From Lachnospiraceae bacterium (GTDB taxonomy: Bacteria > Bacillota > Clostridia > Lachnospirales > Lachnospiraceae), in NCBI GenBank assembly GCA_014804785.1, contig JAAUZD010000043.1, forward strand, positions 62,001 through 126,000: a stretch of 64,000 nt of DNA, read 5' to 3'. Both the position numbers and the translations under genes were made by a program. Of the stretch, positions 7,750-17,111 are shown piece after piece (position 1 is the first letter of the stretch; each line of letters opens with the position of its first letter). The notes below the pieces were generated by a model, which was not told the DNA's origin, did not search any database, and saw only the letters and a program-made list of their open reading frames with translations.

Positions 7750-10281
7750 ATGGATATACAATATCTCTTATTTCTACAAAATATCAGAGAAATGTTCGGC
7801 GGAGTGCTGGATTCGTTTATGTTGGAAGCAACAGAGCTGGGTGAGCAGACCATCACTTTTCTGATACTGGCATTTATCTACTGGTGCGTGGATAAGCATG
7901 CGGGAGTGCTGATGGCATTCAATGTGTCGATTGCGTGCACATGGAATCAGTTCCTAAAATGGAAATGCAGGATAGACCGACCCTGGGTCAGGGATGAGCG
8001 GATTATGCCTGTGCAGGAAGCCATAGCAGGAGCCGGGGGCTATTCTTTTCCCAGCGGTCATACCAGCAGGGCAACTGCTGTATGGGGAGCGATGGGGGCT
8101 TCTTTGTGGAAAGGAAGGAAACGTGCCCTTTCTGTTGTATGCTGGGGGATTTTGGCGGTGATTGCTTTTTCGCGTAATTACCTGGGAGTGCATACGCCGC
8201 AGGATGTGTTGGCAGCTTTGGCGATAGGGATCTTGCTGATTTTCTTTCTGGAAAAAGTTTTGTGCTGGGTGGAAAATGGCAGGAACAGGGATATTCTGGT
8301 GGCAGTGGTGGGCTGCCTTTTATGCTTTTGTCCTATGCTCTTAGCGGGCTGTCTTTCAAACGCGGGCGCCGGAATGGGATTTTTTATTGGATGGGTGTTG
8401 GAGAGACGTTTTGTGCGGTTTGAGACGGAGGGAACAAGGACGCATAAGTGTGTCCGGTTTGTTGTAGGCGGAACAGGGATTGTTTTTATTCTGACCGTGC
8501 TTCTTTCTGCACTGCGAATGGCAGTGGGAAGTAAATACGCAGGATTTTTTACATCATTTACGCTGGCAGTTTTCATTATAGCAGTATATCCGTTTTTCTT
8601 TTCTAACAAAGCGCGTTACAAAGCAGGTATTGTCATGCTGGCGATACTTCTTGCAGGCATTTTAGGATTTTCAGCGTGGAAGGGTCAGGTGCAGAAGGAA
8701 GTTGAAAAGGAAGCACAGGGGATAGAACAGCAGGAAGTGCAGGGAGAATACAGTAGTAATATGCCGGAAGTTGTTGCTCATAGGGGATATTCCTCTGTAT
8801 TTCCCGAAAATACACTGGCGTCTTTTGCCGGCGCTATGGATATAGGGGCTGATTATATTGAGCTGGATGTGCAGTTGTCCAAAGACCGACAGGTGGTGGT
8901 TTTCCACGATAATGACCTGAAGCGGATTACAGGAGTGAAGGGCGCAGTTTCTGATTATACGCTTGAGGAACTCTCCGCACTGGATGCAGGAAGCTGGTTT
9001 TCCCCTTCTTTTGCAGGAGAGAGGATTCCGACTCTTAAAGAGGCGTTGGAACTGATTGGCACGTCGGAGTGTAAGGTTTATCTGGAATTAAAGGATATCG
9101 GTGAAGTAGAAGGATTTGAAGAGGCAGTGCTTGAGGTGGTACAGCAGTGTAATATGAAGGACAAGTGTGTCTTTGCATCTTTTCGGTACAATTATCTGGA
9201 GCATTTCAAAGAACTGGATTCCGACTTACAGACGTTATACAATACCTACTCTGGAAAAACTACACTGCCGGAAGAGTTCCCGGCGGATTATTATGGGCTT
9301 TATACAGAGTCTGTGAGACCGGATACGGTAAGTGCGATTCATACGGCCGGAAGGAAGGCTTTTGTATGGACGGTAAATACACCTGAGGGAATGCAGAATG
9401 TACAAGCTATGGGAGTGGACGGTATCGTGACCAATTATCCGGGGGTGGCAAAAGTGATACGCCAGCCGGAGTACTGCTATCTGGCACAGAATTTTGAAGG
9501 CTCTGTTCCGATGCCTGGTTTGTATGGCGCTGATGTTCCGGCAGAATGCGAGGATATGGTAGTGCAGGGACTGACGCAGGCGGGGAACAGGCTGGTTGTT
9601 TCAGCTTACAGTCGCTCGGGAGAAAGAAATAGTATTCTGTATATTATGGGTATCAACGGAGAGCTGCAGAAAATGGTGGATCTGGGATTTAAAGCCCATA
9701 CCGGGGGAATTGCTTATGATGAAGAGCATGATCTTTTGTGGGTGACAGGACCGTCGGGAAAGGTATATGCTGTTTCGTGGTCTGATATTCTGGGGGATAC
9801 TTATCAGGGAGAAATACAGGTAAGCTTTGATGCAGGACTGGTTAATCAGAATGAATCAAAGGTTGCGTCCTTCCTGACACTGTCGGAAGAGGAGCTGTTT
9901 GTAGGTTCTTATGTGAAGGGGGCAAGCGGTGTCCTAAACCGGTATAATCTGTCAGATATTCAGAACCCACAGCTTATATCGAGCGTCACAATACCGGAAG
10001 AAATTCAGGGGATAACTTTTAAAAGAGACGTGCTGGCAGGTGAGCGATATATGCTGTTGAGTCAGAGTTGTGAGACGGAAGATTCCCATCTGCTCGAATT
10101 TTTGTATGATGATCAGAGGACGGAATATATAGAACCTGCCAAGACGCATACACTTCCTGAAGGGGCGGAGCAGATACAGATGACAGCCCGGGGAATGTAT
10201 ATTTTATTTGAATCCGCATCCCGTCCGTACAGAGACACGGCGAGAATTCCAAACGATCAGATTTATCTGATCCGGGAGTAA
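7750..10281 (+). CDS. PAP2 phosphatase - glycerophosphodiester phosphodiesterase fusion
   Basis: 843 residues. The N-terminus is a multi-pass PAP2 phosphatase: Lys70-x6-Arg77-Pro78, PSGH at 101-104 and SRNYLGVHTPQD at 141-152 give all three catalytic motifs, with further hydrophobic segments to about 315. Residues about 338-575 are a GDPD domain: AHRGYSSVFPENTLASF, then IELDVQLS and FHDNDLKRITG carry the usual His, Glu, Asp and His, and it ends in DGIVTNYPG. Residues about 590-843 have repeated beta-strand character like a propeller; I do not recognise the family. The topology suggests a lipid-linked pyrophosphate or phosphate hydrolase in the membrane with an outward-facing phosphodiesterase, suited to recycling carrier lipid or trimming glycerol-phosphate polymers. 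It precedes the GDP-mannose genes. Confidence 0.85.
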   Translation: MDIQYLLFLQNIREMFGGVLDSFMLEATELGEQTITFLILAFIYWCVDKHAGVLMAFNVSIACTWNQFLKWKCRIDRPWVRDERIMPVQEAIAGAGGYSFPSGHTSRATAVWGAMGASLWKGRKRALSVVCWGILAVIAFSRNYLGVHTPQDVLAALAIGILLIFFLEKVLCWVENGRNRDILVAVVGCLLCFCPMLLAGCLSNAGAGMGFFIGWVLERRFVRFETEGTRTHKCVRFVVGGTGIVFILTVLLSALRMAVGSKYAGFFTSFTLAVFIIAVYPFFFSNKARYKAGIVMLAILLAGILGFSAWKGQVQKEVEKEAQGIEQQEVQGEYSSNMPEVVAHRGYSSVFPENTLASFAGAMDIGADYIELDVQLSKDRQVVVFHDNDLKRITGVKGAVSDYTLEELSALDAGSWFSPSFAGERIPTLKEALELIGTSECKVYLELKDIGEVEGFEEAVLEVVQQCNMKDKCVFASFRYNYLEHFKELDSDLQTLYNTYSGKTTLPEEFPADYYGLYTESVRPDTVSAIHTAGRKAFVWTVNTPEGMQNVQAMGVDGIVTNYPGVAKVIRQPEYCYLAQNFEGSVPMPGLYGADVPAECEDMVVQGLTQAGNRLVVSAYSRSGERNSILYIMGINGELQKMVDLGFKAHTGGIAYDEEHDLLWVTGPSGKVYAVSWSDILGDTYQGEIQVSFDAGLVNQNESKVASFLTLSEEELFVGSYVKGASGVLNRYNLSDIQNPQLISSVTIPEEIQGITFKRDVLAGERYMLLSQSCETEDSHLLEFLYDDQRTEYIEPAKTHTLPEGAEQIQMTARGMYILFESASRPYRDTARIPNDQIYLIRE

Positions 10282-10392
10282 AAGGATGATGGAAGATAGT
10301 GTGCAGATAAGTAAATTATGCGCTTTTCTTCTATTCACATTCGTGTTATCCTTAAATAATAGCAGAATTACGAGAAAGGTATGGTATCAATT

Positions 10393-11706
10393 ATGAATAT
10401 TGTTTTATTGTCTGGAGGTTCCGGCAAGCGTCTGTGGCCGTTGTCGAATGATATCCGGTCCAAGCAGTTTATCAAGATCTTCAAAAAAGAAGATGGCTCT
10501 TATGAGTCAATGGTGCAGCGGGTTTTCCGTCAGATATGTAAGGCAGATCAGGATGCCAATGTGACCATTGCTACATCCAAAACGCAGGTATCCGCGATTC
10601 ATAACCAATTAGGGGATAGCGTGGGCATTTCGGTGGAACCCTGCCGAAGAGATACTTTTCCGGCGATTGCACTGGTGAGCGCCTATCTGCGTGATGTGAA
10701 GAAGATTGCAGAGGAAGAGTCTGTAGTGGTCTGCCCTGTTGACCCCTATGTGAATGATGATTATTTTCAGAAACTGGTGGAGCTTAGCGAGCGTGCAGCT
10801 TCAAGTGAGGCGAATCTGGTGCTGATGGGGATTGAGCCTACCTATCCCAGTGAAAAATACGGTTATATTATTCCTGAGAGCAGTGCAGAGGTCAGCAAAG
10901 TATCTTCTTTTAAGGAAAAACCGGATGTGAAAACGGCTGAGGAATATATTGCGCAAGGCGCTTTATGGAATGGAGGCGTGTTTGCCTATAAATTAAAATA
11001 CGTGCTGGACAAGGCGCACGAACTGATTGATTTCACGGATTATCAGGATTTATTTTCCAAGTATGATACTCTGACGAAGATCAGCTTTGACTATGCTGTT
11101 GTGGAGAAGGAAGATAACATAGAAGTCATGCGCTTTAAAGGTCAGTGGAAAGACCTTGGAACCTGGAATACGCTTACGGAAGCAATGGAAGAGTCCTGCG
11201 TAGGCGAGGCGATGATGAATGAAGAATGCGGTAATGTCCATATTATCAATGAACTTAATGTGCCGGTGCTGGCAATGGGGCTCCATGATGTAGTGATATC
11301 TGCAAGCCCGGAAGGGATTCTTGTTTCCGATAAGGAGCAGTCAAGTTATATCAAACCTTTTGTGGACCGTATCGATCAGCAGATTATGTTTGCGGAAAAG
11401 TCATGGGGAAGCTTCCGGGTTTTGGATGTGGAAGAGGAAAGCATGACGATTAAAGTGACGTTAAACCCCGGACATCAAATGAATTATCACAGTCATAGGA
11501 ACAGAGATGAGGTGTGGACGGTCATCGCAGGTAAGGGACATACAATTGTGGACGGTATGGAGCAGGAGGTCGGCGTAGGGGATGTGATTACCATGGAGGC
11601 TGGCTGCCGTCACACAATCATTGCAGAAACGGAATTAAAATTAGTTGAGGTTCAGCTTGGCAAGGAGATAAGCGTCCATGACAAACAGAAGTATCCACTT
11701 GAATAG
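10393..11706 (+). CDS. manC: Mannose-1-phosphate guanylyltransferase (GDP), with MPI-type cupin
   Basis: Makes GDP-mannose from mannose-1-phosphate and GTP. The start MNIVLLSGGSGKRLWPLS carries the GxGxRLWP pyrophosphorylase loop, FKEKPD is the sugar-binding region, and the C-terminus (about 325-437) is a cupin with MNYHSHRNRDEVWTV, the type II mannose-6-phosphate isomerase fold. An ATG at 10381 is in frame but sits 1 base after the AGAAAGG ribosome site (10373-10379); ATG 10393 gives the canonical N-terminus. It overlaps the next gene by 29 bases. With the separate type I isomerase downstream, the cupin may be redundant or regulatory. Confidence 0.92.
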   Translation: MNIVLLSGGSGKRLWPLSNDIRSKQFIKIFKKEDGSYESMVQRVFRQICKADQDANVTIATSKTQVSAIHNQLGDSVGISVEPCRRDTFPAIALVSAYLRDVKKIAEEESVVVCPVDPYVNDDYFQKLVELSERAASSEANLVLMGIEPTYPSEKYGYIIPESSAEVSKVSSFKEKPDVKTAEEYIAQGALWNGGVFAYKLKYVLDKAHELIDFTDYQDLFSKYDTLTKISFDYAVVEKEDNIEVMRFKGQWKDLGTWNTLTEAMEESCVGEAMMNEECGNVHIINELNVPVLAMGLHDVVISASPEGILVSDKEQSSYIKPFVDRIDQQIMFAEKSWGSFRVLDVEEESMTIKVTLNPGHQMNYHSHRNRDEVWTVIAGKGHTIVDGMEQEVGVGDVITMEAGCRHTIIAETELKLVEVQLGKEISVHDKQKYPLE

Positions 11707-12682
11707 TCCTTTTTTGTTAAAGCCTTGTGGGAAGAATTACTTATGGGGCGGCAGTCGGCTGAATGATGATTTTGCCAAAGGAATCGATTTATTTCCGTTG
11801 GCGGAAACATGGGAGTGTTCCACGCATCCTGATGGTCCGAGTATCGTTTCAGGCGGGGAGCATGATGGACATACATTGACAGACGTATTGCAGCATCACC
11901 CTGAATATTTAGGAGCCAACCATCAGGAAAAAGGGGAACTGCCTATTCTAATAAAATTTATTGATGCGAAAGAGGATCTTTCTGTGCAGGTGCATCCGGA
12001 TGATGAGTATGCAATGAAATATGAGCATGGTTCTCTTGGAAAGACGGAATTCTGGTATGTGCTGGACGCGTCAGAAGATGCACAGTTGGTGTATGGTCTT
12101 TCACACGATACAGACGCCAAAGATTTAAAAAAGAGTATTGAGCAGGGAACCGTTGCAAGATATCTTCAGAAGGTGCCAGTTAAGAAAGATGACGTGTTTT
12201 ATATCAAAGCAGGGACGATTCACGCCATCGGAGGCGGCGCGTTGATTGCGGAAATACAGGAAAGCTCGAATCTGACTTATCGCTTATATGATTATAACCG
12301 TGTGGACGACCAGGGAAGGAAGAGGGAGCTTCATGTGGATAAGGCGCTTGAAGTGGCAGATTTAACGGGAAATACACCGCCTGGTCAGATCCTTCGGGTT
12401 TTAAAATTCCGTCCCGGGTGTGCAACTGAATTCTTATGCCGCTGCAAATATTTTCAGGTAGAGAGGATGCTGGTCAATACAGAACGGCTGCGGGAGATGG
12501 TCAGTTTTCACACCACTGCACTTTCTTTTCAGGTATTGCTGTGTACAGGAGGATGTGGAACGATTTTCTTTGGAAATCATGAGGCGATTCATTTTTTTAA
12601 AGGAGACTGCATCTTTGTCCCAGCTGATTCTGTTATAATCAAGATTCACGGTAAAGCGCAGTTCTTAAAGGTAAGCTGCTGA
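11678..12682 (+). CDS. manA: Mannose-6-phosphate isomerase, class I
   Basis: Interconverts fructose-6-phosphate and mannose-6-phosphate, feeding ManC. 334 residues, the size of the short Bacillus-type class I enzymes. LKPCGKNYLWGG is the family opening, QVHPDDEYA supplies the Gln and His zinc ligands, GKTEFWYVLD the glutamate, and AGTIHAIGGG the last histidine. It starts inside the end of manC, so the two are coupled. The phosphomannomutase needed between them is not in the window. A 73-base gap follows before the aldolase gene. Confidence 0.92.
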   Translation: MTNRSIHLNSPFLLKPCGKNYLWGGSRLNDDFAKGIDLFPLAETWECSTHPDGPSIVSGGEHDGHTLTDVLQHHPEYLGANHQEKGELPILIKFIDAKEDLSVQVHPDDEYAMKYEHGSLGKTEFWYVLDASEDAQLVYGLSHDTDAKDLKKSIEQGTVARYLQKVPVKKDDVFYIKAGTIHAIGGGALIAEIQESSNLTYRLYDYNRVDDQGRKRELHVDKALEVADLTGNTPPGQILRVLKFRPGCATEFLCRCKYFQVERMLVNTERLREMVSFHTTALSFQVLLCTGGCGTIFFGNHEAIHFFKGDCIFVPADSVIIKIHGKAQFLKVSC

Positions 12683-12755
12683 ATAGACGTTACCGTTCGG
12701 AACACATTATGCACGATGCTGCATGATGTAAAAATCGTTTGGAGGAGGCATTGCT

Positions 12756-14348
12756 GTGAATGACATTCAATTGCTGGATTGTACCCTGCGGGATGGGGGC
12801 TATGTGAATGACTGGAATTTCGGACACGATAATCTTGTCAGCATTTTTGAAAGGCTGGTAGATGCCAATGTAGATATCATTGAAATAGGATTTTTGGATG
12901 AGCGCAGACCCTTCGATATTAACCGCAGTATCATGCCGGACACAGACAGCGTTGTCCGGATTTATGGAAAACTGGACAGGAAGCAGGCGATGGTCGTAGG
13001 AATGATCGACTATGGCACATGCTCCATGGAGCATATCAGACCTTGTAGTGAAAGTTTTCTGGACGGCATTAGGGTTATTTTTAAAAAACATTTAAGAGAA
13101 CCGGCTTTTGCCTTTTGTAAGGGGCTGAAAGAGAAAGGATATAAGGTTTTTGCGCAGCTGGTATCAGTCACCAGTTATGATGATGAAGAAATGATGGATG
13201 TGGTCAGACTGGCAAATGAGGTCAAACCTTATGCTGTTTCCATGGTAGATACTTACGGGTTGATGCATCAGAATAATCTGCTTCACTACTTTCATCTGTT
13301 AGATGCGCACCTTGATGCAGAAATCGGGCTCGGCTACCATGCTCATAATAATTTTCAGATGGGTTACGCAAACTGTATCGCCATGCTTTCCAACCGGATT
13401 GACCGTCTGATGATCGTGGACGGCAGCATTTACGGAATGGGGAAAAGTGCGGGGAATGTGCCAATTGAACTGGTAGCCATGCATATGAACAATGCCCTTG
13501 GAAAGCACTATCACATCAGTCAGATCCTGGAGGCGATAGATGCCAACATATCACAGTTCTATCATCCGGCAACATGGGGATACAACATGTTTTACTATAT
13601 AGCGGCCTTCAATGACTGCCATCCTGAATATGTGTCATATTTGATGCACAAGCGTACACTTTCCATCAAGTCGATGAATGAGATCCTGGGAAAGCTGCGG
13701 GGGGAAGAGAAGCTGCTCTACGATAAGAGTGTGATAGAAGCGCTTTATGTGGAATACCAGAAAAAGGATGTAAATGACGCAGATGATAAGGCGAGGCTGG
13801 GGAAAGAATTAAGCGGCAGAAAGATTCTTCTGATTGGACCGGGAGTCACAGTAAAGACGCAGAGGGAAAGAATTCGTGGATTTATAAAAGATAATAGTCC
13901 CACAGTTATTTCTATCAATTATGTGCCTGAAGAATTTGCGCCGGATTATATTTTCTTAAGCAACTCAAAGCGGTATGTACAGTTGGCGACCAGGCTCAGC
14001 CAGGAGAAATTTGCTCTGATTGCGACATCGAATCTTACGGGGACAAGGGAAGCAGCTTTTGATTATGTTTTGAACTTCAGTTCCTTGATGGATAGCGAAG
14101 CAGAAATTGTGGACAATTCACTGGTGATGCTGCTCAAAGCGCTGGTCGGGCTGGGATGCAGAAAAGTCACATTGGCAGGATTTGACGGGTATTCCAGTGA
14201 AGCGTCAAACTATTATAACAGCAACATGGAATATGATTTTGCAAAAAATATGGCAGAATATCTGAATCAATATACCAACGCTTTTTTGAAAGAGGTTCGT
14301 GACAGGTTGCAGGTTACATTTTTAACAGATTCCCGATATGAGGGATAA
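12756..14348 (+). CDS. HMGL/DRE-TIM-type aldolase with extra C-terminal domain
   Basis: Starts at GTG, 7 bases after a strong GGAGGAGG. LLDCTLRDGGYVNDW is the DRE-TIM metallolyase metal-binding signature of HMG-CoA lyase, homocitrate synthase and 4-hydroxy-2-oxovalerate aldolase; GYHAHNNFQMGYAN supplies the later histidines. The barrel covers about 1-300. Residues about 345-530 (opening SGRKILLIGPGVTV) form a separate Rossmann-like domain that I cannot name. The next gene is a ThDP-dependent acetolactate-synthase-like enzyme, then an SDR and CDP-glucose 4,6-dehydratase, so I infer C-C bond chemistry on a small acyl unit or a CDP-ketosugar rather than central metabolism. Confidence 0.85.
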   Translation: MNDIQLLDCTLRDGGYVNDWNFGHDNLVSIFERLVDANVDIIEIGFLDERRPFDINRSIMPDTDSVVRIYGKLDRKQAMVVGMIDYGTCSMEHIRPCSESFLDGIRVIFKKHLREPAFAFCKGLKEKGYKVFAQLVSVTSYDDEEMMDVVRLANEVKPYAVSMVDTYGLMHQNNLLHYFHLLDAHLDAEIGLGYHAHNNFQMGYANCIAMLSNRIDRLMIVDGSIYGMGKSAGNVPIELVAMHMNNALGKHYHISQILEAIDANISQFYHPATWGYNMFYYIAAFNDCHPEYVSYLMHKRTLSIKSMNEILGKLRGEEKLLYDKSVIEALYVEYQKKDVNDADDKARLGKELSGRKILLIGPGVTVKTQRERIRGFIKDNSPTVISINYVPEEFAPDYIFLSNSKRYVQLATRLSQEKFALIATSNLTGTREAAFDYVLNFSSLMDSEAEIVDNSLVMLLKALVGLGCRKVTLAGFDGYSSEASNYYNSNMEYDFAKNMAEYLNQYTNAFLKEVRDRLQVTFLTDSRYEG

Positions 14349-14363
14349 AGGCAGGAGCAGGAA

Positions 14364-16190
14364 ATGAAAATCAAGGTTGCAAAATATATAACTGAGTTCA
14401 TGGTGAAACAAGGAATCAGAGACTGCTTTATGGTCACAGGCGGGGGAGCCATGCATCTGGATGATGCGTTGGGACATCAGGAGGGACTTCACTGTGTGTT
14501 TAACCACCATGAGCAGGCATGTGCGATTGCCGCAGAAGGTTATACAAGGATGACTGGAAAACTGGCGGCGGTCTGCGTCACCAGCGGTCCCGGAGGAACC
14601 AATGCCATCACCGGAGTGATGGGCGGATGGCTGGATTCCATTCCCATGTTTGTCCTTTCAGGGCAGGTAAAAAGAGAGACCACCATTTGGTCATGTCCAG
14701 AGCTTGGACTGAGGCAATTAGGGGATCAGGAATTTAATATTATAGGATCTGTTTCCAATATGACGAAGTATGCTGTGATGTTGACGGAGCCAAAGGAAAT
14801 CGCTTACCATCTGGAAAAAGCATTGTATCTTGCAAAGGAAGGCAGAAAAGGACCGGTATGGCTGGATATTCCGCTGGATGTGCAGGGAGCAGTGATAGAA
14901 ACAGAAGAACTTATCCATTTCGCCCCTGATACAGAAAGGGTGCGGGCGGTACCGAATGTGAAAAAAGAAACTGCCCAGATGATCCTTAAGAAAATCAAAG
15001 AGGCAAAGGCACCGCTGATACTTGCAGGAACCGGAATACGGCTGGGAGATGCGCACAGCGAATTACTTCAGTTGATTGAAAAATTGCATATTCCGGTGGT
15101 GACTGCATGGAATGCAAATGACACGGTGGCTTATGACAATCCCTATTTTGCGGGCATGCCGGGAACTGTTGGCACCAGGGCGGGAAACTTTGCCGTACAG
15201 AATTGTGATTTGCTGCTTAGCCTCGGATGCCGGATGAATATCAGAATGATTGGATATAATCACTTTGATTTTGCTAAAAATGCGTATAAAATCGTAGTTG
15301 ATATCGACCCGGTTGAATTGGCAAAGCCTACCATCTGTCCGGATCTGCCGATTCACGCGGATGTGAAGACTTTGATGAACGCGCTTCTTGCAGAGGATTA
15401 CTGTCCCCAGAAACAGCATGAACCATGGGTTCTTTGGTGCCGGGAGCTTGTGAGAACCTATCCTGCTGTGGAGGAAAGCTATCATAAAAAGGGAAACGAA
15501 CCGATGAACCCGTATGTGTTTATAGACAGGCTGTTTGCACATCTTGGAGAAGAAGAACGTATCATCTGCGGTAACGGAAGCGCCTGTGTCGTGACATTCC
15601 AGGCATGTAAAATCAAACAGGGGCAGAGGATGTTCACCAATTCCGGCTGTGCGGCAATGGGATATGGTCTTCCCGCTGCGCTGGGCGTTGCGGTTTCGGA
15701 TAATAGCCGAAGGGTGATATGCCTTGACGGCGATGGAAGTGTGATGATGAATCTCCAGGAACTGGCGACGATAGCCCATAATCATCTTGAACTCAAGCTT
15801 TTTATATTAAATAATAACGGATATCATTCCATTAGGCAGACGCAGACGAATCTTTTTAAGCCTCCTTTTATTGGGATTGATGGGGAAAGCGGTGTAGGAT
15901 TCCCGGATTTTGGAAAACTGGCAGATGCCTTTGGGCTCAAGTATTTTCTTTTAAGAAGCGAAGAAGAATGTGATTTGGTGCTGGAGGAAATGCTTTGCTG
16001 TGAGGGTCCTTGTATGTGCGAAGTTTTGATAGATGAAAAGCAGAATTTTGCACCGAAATCTTCGTCAAAGGTGATGCCTGACGGAAGAATTACATCACCA
16101 TCTCTGGATGATATGGCGCCTTTTTTAGAAAGAGAAGAATTTGAGAAAATCAGGTATATGCCGGAACAGCAGGGTGAAAACGAATCATGA
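14364..16190 (+). CDS. Thiamine diphosphate-dependent enzyme, acetolactate-synthase-like
   Basis: 608 residues with the three-domain ThDP layout. FNHHEQACAIAAEGYTR has the catalytic Glu of the PYR domain, TSGPGGTNAITG follows, and the PP domain has GDGSVMMNLQEL ending in NNNGY, the GDG-x-NN cofactor motif. Ribosome site GCAGGAG. It overlaps the next gene by 4 bases (ATGA). In CDP-sugar loci, relatives such as YerE transfer a two-carbon unit from pyruvate to a CDP-4-keto-deoxysugar to make branched sugars; the neighbours here make a similar role plausible (inference). True valine-pathway acetolactate synthase is less likely because no ilv gene is near and the context is glycan synthesis. Confidence 0.85.
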   Translation: MKIKVAKYITEFMVKQGIRDCFMVTGGGAMHLDDALGHQEGLHCVFNHHEQACAIAAEGYTRMTGKLAAVCVTSGPGGTNAITGVMGGWLDSIPMFVLSGQVKRETTIWSCPELGLRQLGDQEFNIIGSVSNMTKYAVMLTEPKEIAYHLEKALYLAKEGRKGPVWLDIPLDVQGAVIETEELIHFAPDTERVRAVPNVKKETAQMILKKIKEAKAPLILAGTGIRLGDAHSELLQLIEKLHIPVVTAWNANDTVAYDNPYFAGMPGTVGTRAGNFAVQNCDLLLSLGCRMNIRMIGYNHFDFAKNAYKIVVDIDPVELAKPTICPDLPIHADVKTLMNALLAEDYCPQKQHEPWVLWCRELVRTYPAVEESYHKKGNEPMNPYVFIDRLFAHLGEEERIICGNGSACVVTFQACKIKQGQRMFTNSGCAAMGYGLPAALGVAVSDNSRRVICLDGDGSVMMNLQELATIAHNHLELKLFILNNNGYHSIRQTQTNLFKPPFIGIDGESGVGFPDFGKLADAFGLKYFLLRSEEECDLVLEEMLCCEGPCMCEVLIDEKQNFAPKSSSKVMPDGRITSPSLDDMAPFLEREEFEKIRYMPEQQGENES

Positions 16191-17107
16191 AAAGGATAAT
16201 CATAACAGGTCCCACAGGCGCAATTGGTATGGCGCTGATACAAAAGTGTATTGCAGAAAATATTGAGGCAGCAGTTATATGTCACCGTGAATCTGCAAGA
16301 ATTGCGCAGATTCCGGTTTCTGACAAAGTAAAGATCATAGAGTGTAATCTGGATGAACTGCGGACTTTGCCGGAAGTCTTAACAGGTACCTATGATACTT
16401 TTTTTCATCTGGCATGGGCATGTACATCGGGAGAGGGGAGAAATGATGTTTATGCTCAGAGCAGAAATATCCAATTTGCATTAGATGCTGTGGAAGCCGC
16501 CAAAAAGCTGGGATGTGAATGCTTTGTGGGAGCGGGGTCCCAGGCGGAATATGGACGTTTTGAAGGAAAATTAAATTCCACGGTCCCGACATTTCCCGAA
16601 AACGGCTACGGAATCGCAAAACTCTGCGCAGGGCAGCTTAGTCGGCTCCGCTGCAGCCAGCTTGAAATAAGACATATCTGGTTTCGGATCTTAAGTGTAT
16701 ATGGTGAATATGACGGCGAACAGACGATGATTATGTCCAGCATCCGAAAGATGCTTGCGGGAAAGTCGCCGGAGTATACGCCGGCAGAGCAGATATGGGA
16801 CTATCTGCACAGCGCAGATGCAGCGGAAGCGCTTTTTCTGGCAGCGAAGCAGGGTAGGGATGGCGCAGTCTATTGCCTGGGAAGCGGGCAGGCAAGACCT
16901 TTAAAGGAATATATAGAAATCATGCGGGATGAGATACAGCCGGGACTTTTGCTGAAGCTGGGAGTAAAGCCATATGCACCCAAGCAGGTGATGTATCTGT
17001 GCGCAGATATTTCGGAGTTACACGAAGATACTGGATTCTTGCCTCGATATTCATTTGAAGAAGGCATAAGGAGGACGATTGCCAGGGTGCAGTCTGTGGG
17101 AGAATAA
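16187..17107 (+). CDS. NAD(P)-dependent epimerase/dehydratase (extended SDR)
   Basis: 306 residues. IIITGPTGAIGMALIQ is the glycine-rich NAD(P) motif (TGxxGxxG type) and ENGYGIAKLCAG contains the YxxxK catalytic pair; FRILSVYGEYD is the substrate-side strand of sugar-nucleotide SDRs. It is coupled to the ThDP enzyme by a 4-base overlap and followed at once by CDP-glucose 4,6-dehydratase. By analogy with YerF-type reductases it could reduce a keto group of the branched intermediate, but it could equally be an epimerase. No signal peptide or membrane segment. Confidence 0.85.
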   Translation: MKRIIITGPTGAIGMALIQKCIAENIEAAVICHRESARIAQIPVSDKVKIIECNLDELRTLPEVLTGTYDTFFHLAWACTSGEGRNDVYAQSRNIQFALDAVEAAKKLGCECFVGAGSQAEYGRFEGKLNSTVPTFPENGYGIAKLCAGQLSRLRCSQLEIRHIWFRILSVYGEYDGEQTMIMSSIRKMLAGKSPEYTPAEQIWDYLHSADAAEALFLAAKQGRDGAVYCLGSGQARPLKEYIEIMRDEIQPGLLLKLGVKPYAPKQVMYLCADISELHEDTGFLPRYSFEEGIRRTIARVQSVGE

Positions 17108-17111
17108 GAAA

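Noticed and set aside
15063-15785. Minus-strand frame of 240 codons
   Set aside because: Lies fully inside the ThDP enzyme gene, whose motifs are intact; antisense shadow.
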